Positions 1 to 6,825 of a stretch of 14,599 bases of DNA are shown in pieces (the stretch's first letter is position 1; each line of letters starts with the position of its first letter). The stretch comes from Helicobacteraceae bacterium (GTDB taxonomy: Bacteria; Campylobacterota; Campylobacteria; Campylobacterales; Helicobacteraceae): assembly GCA_029258405.1 (NCBI GenBank), contig JARHYY010000067.1:1-14599 (forward strand). The letters run 5' to 3'. The notes beneath the pieces are model-generated. The model was given only the letters and a program-made list of their open reading frames with translations. It ran no database searches and was not told the origin of the DNA. Position numbers and translations under genes: made by a program.

Positions 1-301
1 GTAAATATGCAATAAGTAGCAATAATCTTGAATGAGCACTATAATAATGTTTTACATAGTAGAGTTCATTACATAATCAACACTAAATACTTTTACATTT
101 AATGATGTAGTGATGAGTATAATAACTTGATATGCTTAGTTAAATCTATAATACTATAGAGAAATATCTTATTTATTATATATGATATTGTTACTTTATG
201 TATCAATTTTTCTTTTATTTTATAGAAATTTTATGAAGATATGTATTTTTTAAGCTTCTCTACACTTTAATATTAAGAAAGAAAAACAAAGGATGATTCA
301 A
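1..301. other. AT-rich non-coding leader
   Basis: No open reading frame of useful length and no RNA gene is recognisable here. The stretch is very AT-rich. A TATAAT hexamer lies at 40-45, but it is about 250 bp from the first start codon. A weaker TAATAT at 268-273 is better placed for the transporter gene. Neither has a convincing -35 element, so no promoter is called. AAAGGA at 288-293 is the ribosome binding site of the next gene. Confidence 0.5.
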
Positions 302-1549
302 ATGAGAGCAAAAGAAAGTGCTTTAAAAAATAACATATTTACGCTCATGCTCTTATCTTTTTCTGGCTCGCTTATTTATGGGTTGCCCTATTTTAGAAAG
401 TATTATTATGATGACTATATGGCATTATATCAGCTCAATAATCTTGAAATGGGCTATCTGGGCAGTGCTTATGGATTGCTTGGGCTTTTTTCATATATTA
501 TTGGTGGTTATTTAGCTGACAGATTCACAGCAAAAAGATTGCTTATTTTCTCATTACTTGCTACTGGTTTATTTGGTTTTTTGCATTTATTTTTTGTAGA
601 GCTTTGGCAATTGCTCATTATTTATGGTGTTTGGGGCATTACCTCTTTGCTCACTTTTTGGCCATCTTTGATGAAAGTGGTGCGTATGTTAGCAGATGAG
701 CAAGAGCAAGCAAGGGCATATGGAATATTTGAAGGGGGGCGAGGCGTGGTGAGTGCTGCACACCTCGCCGTTGCTACAGCCATTTTTAGCTATTTTCAAA
801 CACAGGCATTGAGTAGCAAAGGCATTGAGATGGTTATTATCTTTTACTCCATTGCTCCTATTTTTTGTGGTTTTTTGCTCATGTTTTTATTAAAAGAACA
901 AAAACATGAGCAAAAAAGTGAAAAAATAAACCCAAAGGGTGTTTTAGCTCTTATTAAAATGCCAGCTCTGTGGCTTGTAGTTGCCATTACTTTTTGTACA
1001 TATTTTTTTAACATGAGTTTTTATTATTTTACTCCATACTCAAGCAATATCATAGGCACTTCAGCGGTTTTTGCAGCTATTTTGACTGTCTTAGCACAAT
1101 ATATCCGCCCTATTTCTTCTACCGCCTCTGGCTTTATGGCTGATAGGTTTGGTAAGGCTAAAATAATGCTCTTTGGTTTTGTGACTATGGGTTTTGGTGT
1201 GCTATGTCTTATTTTTACGGCACGACTTAGTGGTTTCATACAGGTTAATGTATTGGTTATCTCTTGCATTGTGGTATATGTAGCTATGTATGCAAACTTT
1301 AGTATTTATTATGCGCTCTTAAGCGAAGGGAAAATACCGCTGCATTTTGCAGGCATTGCTATTGGTATAGTTTCTACCTTTGGGTATTTACCAGAGATTT
1401 TTGCCCCGCTTTTAGCGGGTGTGCTGCTTGATAATTATGAGGGCGATTTAGGCTATCATATTTATTTTAGTATCATGATAGCAATAGCAATTTTGGGGGC
1501 TTTTTTCTGTTTCATATGGATAAAAAAATATAATAAGGAGCGACAATGA
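302..1549 (+). CDS. Major facilitator superfamily (MFS) transporter, 12 TM
   Basis: This is a predicted inner-membrane secondary transporter of about 415 residues with roughly 12 hydrophobic segments in two six-helix halves. MFS motif A is visible after TM2 (GGYLADRFTAKR, about residues 68-79). A second copy, SGFMADRFGKAK, lies at the equivalent place in the C-terminal half. Another conserved-looking stretch, RAYGIFEGGRG, follows TM4. An upstream ATG at 293 directly abuts AAAGG and has no room for a ribosome. The ATG at 302 sits 8 nt after AAAGGA (288-293), so it is preferred. The stop codon overlaps the next start as ATGA, which points to translational coupling with the downstream hydrolase and suggests that it imports that enzyme's substrate (inference). 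The substrate cannot be read from sequence. Confidence 0.88.
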   Translation: MRAKESALKNNIFTLMLLSFSGSLIYGLPYFRKYYYDDYMALYQLNNLEMGYLGSAYGLLGLFSYIIGGYLADRFTAKRLLIFSLLATGLFGFLHLFFVELWQLLIIYGVWGITSLLTFWPSLMKVVRMLADEQEQARAYGIFEGGRGVVSAAHLAVATAIFSYFQTQALSSKGIEMVIIFYSIAPIFCGFLLMFLLKEQKHEQKSEKINPKGVLALIKMPALWLVVAITFCTYFFNMSFYYFTPYSSNIIGTSAVFAAILTVLAQYIRPISSTASGFMADRFGKAKIMLFGFVTMGFGVLCLIFTARLSGFIQVNVLVISCIVVYVAMYANFSIYYALLSEGKIPLHFAGIAIGIVSTFGYLPEIFAPLLAGVLLDNYEGDLGYHIYFSIMIAIAILGAFFCFIWIKKYNKERQ

Positions 1550-3558
1550 AAGATATTAAAACAGATTTTGAATATCAAGTCAAGGTAATTGAAAATGAAT
1601 GGATACCATTAAGCGATGGGACGCGTTTGAGTTCAAGAATTTGGCTCCCGCAAAATGCACAAAAGCTACCCGCTATTTTAGAGTATATCCCTTATCGCAA
1701 AAATGATGGCACAAGAACAAGAGATGAGCCAATGCATGGCTATTTTTCAGGGCATGGCTATGTATGTGTACGCGTAGATATGCGAGGCAGTGGCGAGAGC
1801 GATGGTTTTTTATATGATGAATACCTTAAGCAAGAGCAAGATGATGCATTAGAAGTGATAGAATGGATAGCAAAGCAACAATGGTGCGATGGCAATGTAG
1901 GCATGATGGGTAAATCTTGGGGCGGGTTTAACTCATTGCAGGTGGCAGCAAGACGCCCAAAGCACTTAAAGGCAATTATTGTTGTTGGCTTTACTGATGA
2001 TAGATATAATGATGATATTCATTATAAAGGTGGTTGTTTGCTCAATGATAACTTTTGGTGGGGCAATATTATGCTTGCTTATCAATCAAGGCTTATTGAT
2101 AATACAATAGAGCCCAATGGGCGGGCAAAATGGATTCAAAGGCTAGAAAATATGCCCCTTTTTCCTGCTTTATGGCTTAGGCATAGCTTAAGAGATGACT
2201 ATTGGAAACATGGCTCTATATGTGAGGACTATGATGCCATCAATATCCCTGTATTTGCATTAGATGGATGGGCAGATTCTTATACTAATCCTGTTTTTAG
2301 CCTTATGTATAATCTCAAAGTGCCAAAAAAAGCCGTTATTGGACCATGGGCACATGTATATCCCCATGATGGAATTCCTGCCCCAAGTTATCCTTTTTTA
2401 CAAGATGCTGTTAAATGGTGGGATAAATGGCTTAAGAATAGAGCAAATGATACGCTAGATGCCCCGCTTATTGAAGCATATATCCAAGAAGGATACAAGC
2501 CAAGCTCTTGTGTAGATTTTATAAAAGGGCGATATGTTGCTTTGCAAACCCCTAATGATATAGAAGCTGAACATTATTACCTAAGCTACAATACATTACA
2601 AAAACATAAAAATACAATAAGTACAACAGTCAATCTCTGCACACCTCAAAGCCATGGGCTTTTAGGGGGTGAATGGATGGGTGCTGGCGTTTTAGGTGAA
2701 AGCCCAAGCGATCAAAGGCTTGATGACGGTATGGCTATGATATTTGATAGTGCAATATTGCAAGAAAATAAAGATATTTTAGGCTTTCCAGAGTTTTATA
2801 TACAGCTAAGAAGCAACAAAACAAGGGCAATGCTTTTTGTGCAGCTTAGCGAACTTAGAAGCGATGGCTCTGTACAGAGAATAAGCTATGGCGTAAGCAA
2901 CCTTTGCCATATCAATAACCATAGTGCAATAAAAGAGCTTAAGCCACATGAAACTATAGAAGCAAAAGTTAAGCTTGATGCCTGCGGGCATACATTCCAA
3001 AAAGGAAACCGCATAAGAATATCCCTTGCGAGTACCTTTTTTCCTATGTTTTTTCCTATGCCAGAGCATGCTACGCTTTCGCTAGATATTCATACAGCAC
3101 AACTATCTCTACCTATTTTCAAAGGCAAAGATTCAGCCCTGCCAAAACAAAAAGCAGAATCTGCACCTCTTACGCCTCTTACTGTGCTTAAAGAAGGGCG
3201 GGTAGATAGAAATATAAGCTATGATATATTAAGTGATACATGGACTTGTATAACCGATGGTATAGGTGGTGTATTTGGAGAAGGGGTGTATAAATTTGAT
3301 GAACGAGATATGCTCGTAGAGCATAACCTTAAAAGAGAGCTTAAAATTAAAAATGATGATCCTCTTTCAGCCCTTTACACTATTACTCAAAAAATGAAAA
3401 TAGGCAGAGATGGGCAACTTATGGATGCTGATTTGATTTTTACCCAAAAGGCAGATAAGGAGCATTTTTATATCAATGGCACTATCACGGTAAAGGAAAA
3501 TGATAAAGTAATATTTGAAAAAGAGTATAATGAGTGCATAAAGAGAAATGGAATATAA
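1546..3558 (+). CDS. CocE/NonD family hydrolase (X-Pro dipeptidyl-peptidase superfamily)
   Basis: This 670-residue serine hydrolase has the domain order of cocaine esterase and X-Pro dipeptidyl-peptidase S15 enzymes. Residues 15-300 form an alpha/beta hydrolase fold with an inserted helical cap. A jelly-roll domain follows at about 310-525, with its typical GHTFQKGNRIRIS strand at 481-493. An extra beta-rich tail of about 125 residues (545-670) is also present. The predicted catalytic triad is Ser124 (GKSWGG), Asp244 (DGWADSY) and His270 (GPWAH), with spacing close to that of CocE. No signal peptide is visible, so it should act in the cytoplasm. AAGGAG at 1535-1540 is 5 nt from the start, and the ATG overlaps the transporter's stop by 4 bp. 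Family members cleave esters, amides or X-Pro peptides, and the real substrate is unknown. The generic label X-Pro dipeptidyl-peptidase would be an over-call. Confidence 0.88.
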   Translation: MKDIKTDFEYQVKVIENEWIPLSDGTRLSSRIWLPQNAQKLPAILEYIPYRKNDGTRTRDEPMHGYFSGHGYVCVRVDMRGSGESDGFLYDEYLKQEQDDALEVIEWIAKQQWCDGNVGMMGKSWGGFNSLQVAARRPKHLKAIIVVGFTDDRYNDDIHYKGGCLLNDNFWWGNIMLAYQSRLIDNTIEPNGRAKWIQRLENMPLFPALWLRHSLRDDYWKHGSICEDYDAINIPVFALDGWADSYTNPVFSLMYNLKVPKKAVIGPWAHVYPHDGIPAPSYPFLQDAVKWWDKWLKNRANDTLDAPLIEAYIQEGYKPSSCVDFIKGRYVALQTPNDIEAEHYYLSYNTLQKHKNTISTTVNLCTPQSHGLLGGEWMGAGVLGESPSDQRLDDGMAMIFDSAILQENKDILGFPEFYIQLRSNKTRAMLFVQLSELRSDGSVQRISYGVSNLCHINNHSAIKELKPHETIEAKVKLDACGHTFQKGNRIRISLASTFFPMFFPMPEHATLSLDIHTAQLSLPIFKGKDSALPKQKAESAPLTPLTVLKEGRVDRNISYDILSDTWTCITDGIGGVFGEGVYKFDERDMLVEHNLKRELKIKNDDPLSALYTITQKMKIGRDGQLMDADLIFTQKADKEHFYINGTITVKENDKVIFEKEYNECIKRNGI

Positions 3559-3586
3559 TTTTTGCACTCATAAAGCTCAATAAGAG

Positions 3587-3615
3587 AGCCCCCTTAAAGA
3601 AAATTTTGGAGGGCT
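3587..3615. terminator. Possible bidirectional terminator hairpin
   Basis: An 8-bp stem pairs 3587-3594 with 3608-3615 around a 13-nt loop. It contains one C-A mismatch and one G-T wobble. It lies between the convergent hydrolase and flgK genes, where a shared terminator is expected. The T-rich tract after it on the + strand is broken (TTTGTAAATTT), and there is no U-run on the - strand, so this is only a moderate candidate. Confidence 0.45.
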
Positions 3616-3623
3616 TTGTAAAT

Positions 3624-5462
3624 TTATTGTTTTATTCCAAGCAATGTATTAATAATTTGGTCTAAAGTAGTAACTACCTTTGCATTTGCAGTATAACCAG
3701 ATTGAAACTGTATAAGATTTGTAAGCTCCTCATCAAGGCTCACGCCAGATATAGATTGATATTCTTGCTTTACTGATGCAAGAACACTTTTTTTAATATC
3801 ATTATTTGCCTTTGCATCGGCGGTATCTGTAGCAATATGGGTAACAAAGTTCTTGTAATATTCATAAATTTTAAATTGATTCTCTGTACCATCTTTTTCT
3901 CTAAAGGTAATATTATCATATTGCAATTGTATCATTGCATTAGCTACATCATGGTTACCTGTTACTTTTGGACCATAAGCCTTAATCTGTGTAGGATCAT
4001 TTCTATAATCAAGGGCTAAATCAATATCTCTTGCACTTCGCCCTTCAAAAAATCGATTAATGCCTAATGCCCCTGCAATATTAGTTCCATGATCCTCTAA
4101 GGCAATAGAAATATCTTTGATGCCCAATACGGCTTTAGGGTTTACTTGAAAAGTTCGTGTTTTATTATTATACACTGCTTCAAAATAATCATCAAAGTCA
4201 TTGTTTGCATTATGGTCATTATTATCATCAGAATTTGTGTTGAGCTGTGTAAGAATATCATTCATGCTTGTTTTTTCATTAATGGTTACTGTTTTGCGTG
4301 CAATTTCATCACCATTATTATTATACAAAATAACATCAAAGCTCCCTGTTCTAAAAGGATATTTGGAATACACAACCGATTCATTTGATGCTAAATCTTC
4401 CATGAAATCACCTCTTAATTGAGGGGCAGCACTTTGAGCATAAATATTATTAGTAGCTTCAATCAAACCTGCTGCAAAAGTATCAAGCTTGTTAATGTAA
4501 TTTTGAATATCTCCTATTTTTGCATTTGGGCTTTTACTTATATCTGTTACACCAGCAGCAAGTAAAGCACCCATTTTACCATCTTTTAAATCAGAAGTAA
4601 TTTCTTTATGTTTCCAATCTTGATGGGTATAATAGAAATTAAAAAAACCTTCTGGGCTATGAGAATTATCAGCAATAATAGGGTGAAAATTAGGACCATC
4701 AACAATGACATACCCTTCAGCAATTTGATAACCATAGTTTTCAGTAAAATCCACAGAATTCGTATTTTGACCATCAATTTTTAAATTTGTTTTAAACGCT
4801 TCTCCTCCGATAAGTTTAGCAAGCTCAAATTCTCTCTTATCTCTTTGATCTCGTAAATCATTAGCAGGTGCCAATTTATCTTCTCTTTCAAATATAGCAA
4901 TTTGCTTATTTAAATTAGCTATCTCCTGCCCTAAATCATTAACTTTTTTAACAATATCTCTTGCTTCTTCATTAATATCTTGCTGCATTTTATAGAGCCT
5001 CGCCCGTGTTTCTCGTATGCTATGGGCTAGGGTTTGTGTTTTTTCGGCTAAAACAATCCTTTGAGCTGGGTCGCTTGATTTTTCTGAAAAGCTTTTCCAC
5101 GCATTAAAATATTCTTGAACATCATTGTAAATAGCATTTTGCTCCATATCTGGAATATATGATGATACCTCTCTTAAAATATCATATTTTGTTTGACTAT
5201 ATTCTTGCTCATGGTTTGATTTACGGTAGCGTCCAAAAGTATATTCATCATGAATACGCTTAATGCTTTCAATATCTACCCCAGCACCATATGTGCCATA
5301 GCGTACTATATTATTCAGAGAAACAGAGCTTAGATGAACAACTTGACGCGTATAAAAATCATTGCTCGCATTTGCAATATTATGCCCTGTGGTATCCACC
5401 ATAGTCTGATGTGCTTTCAAGCCTGTATAGGCTGTATTTAAGGAAGTAAATATACTTGGCAT
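3624..5462 (-). CDS. flgK: Flagellar hook-associated protein 1 FlgK
   Basis: FlgK forms the first junction zone between hook and filament and is exported by the flagellar type III system. The 612-residue length matches Helicobacter FlgK (about 600). The N-terminus carries the rod/hook signature (LNTAYTGL at 8-15, GHNIANAS at 26-33). The C-terminus has the conserved amphipathic helix (SGVSLDEEL at 572-580, QFQSGYTANAKV at 585-596). A long helical stretch at 140-215 fits the D1 domain. An Asn/Asp-rich patch at 408-426 is probably a surface loop insertion. Start: ATG preceded by AAAAGGGGGAA at 5464-5474, which nearly touches the stop codon of the upstream flgN-like gene (11-bp gap). Expression is expected from the sigma-54 promoter inside flgM. 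Confidence 0.96.
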   Translation of the reverse strand: MPSIFTSLNTAYTGLKAHQTMVDTTGHNIANASNDFYTRQVVHLSSVSLNNIVRYGTYGAGVDIESIKRIHDEYTFGRYRKSNHEQEYSQTKYDILREVSSYIPDMEQNAIYNDVQEYFNAWKSFSEKSSDPAQRIVLAEKTQTLAHSIRETRARLYKMQQDINEEARDIVKKVNDLGQEIANLNKQIAIFEREDKLAPANDLRDQRDKREFELAKLIGGEAFKTNLKIDGQNTNSVDFTENYGYQIAEGYVIVDGPNFHPIIADNSHSPEGFFNFYYTHQDWKHKEITSDLKDGKMGALLAAGVTDISKSPNAKIGDIQNYINKLDTFAAGLIEATNNIYAQSAAPQLRGDFMEDLASNESVVYSKYPFRTGSFDVILYNNNGDEIARKTVTINEKTSMNDILTQLNTNSDDNNDHNANNDFDDYFEAVYNNKTRTFQVNPKAVLGIKDISIALEDHGTNIAGALGINRFFEGRSARDIDLALDYRNDPTQIKAYGPKVTGNHDVANAMIQLQYDNITFREKDGTENQFKIYEYYKNFVTHIATDTADAKANNDIKKSVLASVKQEYQSISGVSLDEELTNLIQFQSGYTANAKVVTTLDQIINTLLGIKQ

Positions 5463-5473
5463 ATTTCCCCCTT

Positions 5474-5902
5474 TTACGCATCAACAGCAATAAATTTCAC
5501 ATCAGGCGATGCTTTTCGTCCATTATAATCTGCATGTGAAGGAATAAGATTATTCAATAAAGAACGATAAAATTCTGAAACAGCGATAGAAAGTTTAGCA
5601 AAATGAAAATTCTCTTGCTTAAGCTCAAATAAGCAACCATTAAGCTCATCAAAAAGCTCAACAGATTCTTGCCCAATAAGCTCCTTTATCTCAATATCTG
5701 GTTGTTGCTTTGCAAGCTCTTGTATGCAACCTTTTGCTTCCATTATTTTCGTATTAAAAGAGCTGATAAGCTCTTCTTTTGATTTCATGCGAGAAAAAAT
5801 AGCTTCATGGTTTGCTTCCTTAATGTCTTTAATATCCTCACGCGTAATGGCAAGAAGTGCTTGTATATCAGCAATAGAATTTTCAACATAATGTTGTACC
5901 AT
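5474..5902 (-). CDS. flgN: FlgN-like flagellar export chaperone
   Basis: This is a 142-residue, almost entirely helical, charged protein with no membrane segment, located between flgM and flgK. FlgN binds the C-terminus of hook-associated proteins such as FlgK in the cytoplasm and delivers them to the export gate. Sequence conservation in this family is weak. The call rests mainly on size, helical character and position: Campylobacter jejuni has flgM, a FlgN gene and flgK in this order, and H. pylori has a small gene immediately before flgK. The start is well marked, with AAGGAGC at 5907-5913, 4 nt from the ATG. The gap to the flgM stop is 24 bp, and the sigma-54 element at 5937-5952 places transcription initiation just upstream. 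The terminal 20 or so residues look less helical and may be flexible. Confidence 0.72.
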   Translation of the reverse strand: MVQHYVENSIADIQALLAITREDIKDIKEANHEAIFSRMKSKEELISSFNTKIMEAKGCIQELAKQQPDIEIKELIGQESVELFDELNGCLFELKQENFHFAKLSIAVSEFYRSLLNNLIPSHADYNGRKASPDVKFIAVDA

Positions 5903-5926
5903 AGTAGCTCCTTATTAATTGTGCTA

Positions 5927-6148
5927 CTATTTACCAAGCAAATTTCGTGCCATCTTTTCGGCACTGCCTCCTATGTCAATTTTATATTCACCTTTTGCTA
6001 AGGCTTCTTTTATTTGCTGTACACGGGATATTTCTGGTTTTTCAGTACGAGAAGCAGAATTTTGCTTGAATGTTTCAGAGTTATTTTGCACATTATTCAT
6101 TGTGGCTTGTTGTAAAAATGTATTATCTTGTCGAATAGAGCCAATCAT
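5927..6148 (-). CDS. flgM: Anti-sigma-28 factor FlgM
   Basis: FlgM binds and silences FliA (sigma-28) until the hook-basal body is complete. The 73-residue length is usual for Helicobacter/Campylobacter FlgM. The C-terminal half holds the recognisable sigma-binding segment (RVQQIKEALAKGEYKIDIG at about 42-60, ending EKMARNLLGK). The N-terminal half is polar and Asn/Gln-rich, as expected for the unstructured part. The start has a perfect AAAGGAGG ribosome binding site at 6155-6162, 6 nt from the ATG, the strongest in the window. It is preceded by a sigma-28-type promoter, which would form a feedback loop. Its 3' end doubles as the sigma-54 promoter for flgN-flgK. Confidence 0.93.
   Translation of the reverse strand: MIGSIRQDNTFLQQATMNNVQNNSETFKQNSASRTEKPEISRVQQIKEALAKGEYKIDIGGSAEKMARNLLGK
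5937..5952 (-). promoter_or_regulatory. Sigma-54 (RpoN) promoter for flgN-flgK, inside flgM
   Basis: On the minus strand this reads TGGCAC, 5 nt, TTGCT, an exact match to the -24/-12 RpoN consensus TGGCAC-N5-TTGCW. It occupies the last codons of flgM (Met-Ala-Arg-Asn-Leu-Leu). Initiation about 12 nt past the GC would fall near 5926, giving a leader of about 24 nt before flgN. The H. pylori flgK operon is known to be RpoN-dependent, which agrees. Confidence 0.88.
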
Positions 6149-6185
6149 GATATGCCTCCTTTCATAAAAGTATATTCATGATACT

Positions 6186-6209
6186 ATATCGACTAGATTT
6201 CATTTTTTA
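6186..6209 (-). promoter_or_regulatory. Probable sigma-28 (FliA) promoter for flgM
   Basis: The minus strand carries CGATAT at 6186-6191, the -10 motif typical of Campylobacter/Helicobacter FliA promoters. TAAA lies at 6206-6209, 14 nt upstream, and acts as the -35 motif. Initiation near 6179 would leave about 30 nt before the flgM ATG. The -35 part overlaps the stop codon of the upstream 90-residue gene. Confidence 0.65.
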
Positions 6210-6472
6210 TTAGGATCAAATGCGTCTGATATTCCTTGCAATACTTGACCTACATTTGTAGATTGTGGTGCTTTTATTTGTTGCTCTTGAGCAGTGTATA
6301 AACTTACATTTGGACCGCCTACACGCATAGTATAAATAGCCATAAACAACATTGCATAAGCAAACATTACAAAACCCAAAGTAGGCACAATCCATGTTCC
6401 TATATCAAACCCTCTTTTAGGGTATTCTCTTACGACTTTTCTTTGTTTTGGAATATTTCTTTTTAATGCCAT
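6200..6472 (-). CDS. Small single-pass membrane protein upstream of flgM, function unknown
   Basis: I do not recognise this 90-residue protein. It has a strongly basic N-terminus (8 Lys/Arg in the first 20 residues), one hydrophobic helix at about 25-48 (WIVPTLGFVMFAYAMLFMAIY) and a polar C-terminal tail of about 40 residues. By the positive-inside rule the N-terminus is cytoplasmic and the tail periplasmic. The longest frame begins at 6478, but that ATG abuts AAAAGGA. The ATG at 6472 has the same site (6479-6485) at 6 nt, so the shorter form is chosen. It lies 51 bp before flgM on the same strand and has its own extended -10 promoter, so it may be co-transcribed with flgM. A flagellum-linked role is inference from position only. 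Confidence 0.72.
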   Translation of the reverse strand: MALKRNIPKQRKVVREYPKRGFDIGTWIVPTLGFVMFAYAMLFMAIYTMRVGGPNVSLYTAQEQQIKAPQSTNVGQVLQGISDAFDPNKK

Positions 6473-6498
6473 AAACATTCCTTTTATGAAAATAAGCT

Positions 6499-6507
6499 AT
6501 TATAGCA
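6499..6507 (-). promoter_or_regulatory. Housekeeping (sigma-80/70-type) extended -10 promoter
   Basis: On the minus strand TGC-TATAAT is a perfect -10 with a TG extension. Initiation would fall near 6492, about 20 nt upstream of the ATG at 6472. The -35 region (TTATGA) is poor, which is usual for Helicobacter. Confidence 0.65.
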
Positions 6508-6527
6508 TAAATACATGCTTCTCATAA

Positions 6528-6539
6528 CTCAAGCTTGAG
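6528..6539. repeat. Perfect 12-bp palindrome CTCAAGCTTGAG upstream of a promoter
   Basis: The palindrome lies about 36-47 bp upstream of the predicted start of transcription at 6492, abutting the weak -35. This is a suitable position for a dimeric regulator. A regulator cannot be named. Confidence 0.4.
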
Positions 6540-6728
6540 CAAACAAAGCCTATCTTAGAAAGACTTATAGATTGTCTTTAAAGTTGAGCCCTAAGGAGTG
6601 AATTATATAATACAAATTATAAATAATGCAACATCAATAAGAAAATTTTATTTTTAACTTTCTCTTCATAGTTGCTATGGGCTTTAGACTTAATCCCTCA
6701 GTCCAAATAATTTCATCTCAATTGACAT

Positions 6729-6740
6729 TAATCGCGATTA
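6729..6740. repeat. Perfect 12-bp palindrome TAATCGCGATTA
   Basis: This is a symmetric site with a GC core in otherwise AT-rich DNA, about 85 bp downstream of the flgG stop codon. Its function is unknown. It could be a protein binding site or chance. Confidence 0.35.
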
Positions 6741-6753
6741 TTGCTACTCACAG

Positions 6754-6798
6754 TAAGCAATTCATCTCTTGCTTAAAAAGTAAGAGATTGTTTGCTTA
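6754..6798 (-). terminator. Long imperfect hairpin 3' of flgG
   Basis: Bases 6754-6760 pair with 6792-6798. A 3x3 internal loop follows, then 6764-6774 pair with 6778-6788 (one G-T wobble) around a 3-nt loop. It starts 27 nt after the flgG stop codon on the minus strand. No U-run follows on either strand, so a 3'-end stabiliser or a Rho-assisted end is as likely as an intrinsic terminator. Confidence 0.45.
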
Positions 6799-6825
6799 AT
6801 TATAGGTAATACTATTTCTCAAGTT

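Larger units (their letters stand above)
6508..6825. other. Structured non-coding segment between flgG and the small membrane protein gene
   Basis: No gene, tRNA or recognisable ncRNA family was found in this stretch of about 320 bp. It contains two perfect 12-bp palindromes (6528-6539 and 6729-6740), a 45-nt hairpin (6754-6798), a 6-bp inverted repeat (6559-6564 with 6574-6579) and a short CATAG/CTATG stem around 6668. Both flanking genes are on the minus strand, so it comprises the 3' region of flgG and the 5' region of the next unit. Confidence 0.55.

Noticed and set aside
40..45. TATAAT as the promoter of the MFS-hydrolase unit
   Set aside because: It is about 250 bp upstream in DNA so AT-rich that such hexamers arise often, and no -35 or other support is visible.
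293..301. Upstream ATG start for the MFS transporter (and equivalent upstream ATGs at 6478 and 8490)
   Set aside because: Each of these ATGs directly abuts or overlaps the AAGG ribosome binding site, while the next in-frame ATG lies 6-8 nt downstream of it.
6559..6579. 6-bp inverted repeat (AAAGAC/GTCTTT) as a terminator
   Set aside because: It has a short AT-rich stem with a 9-nt loop and no following U-run; it is too weak to call.
6508..6825. A decayed gene or small ORF in the non-coding gap
   Set aside because: All frames on both strands are interrupted within a few codons and no residual similarity to flanking flagellar proteins was visible.
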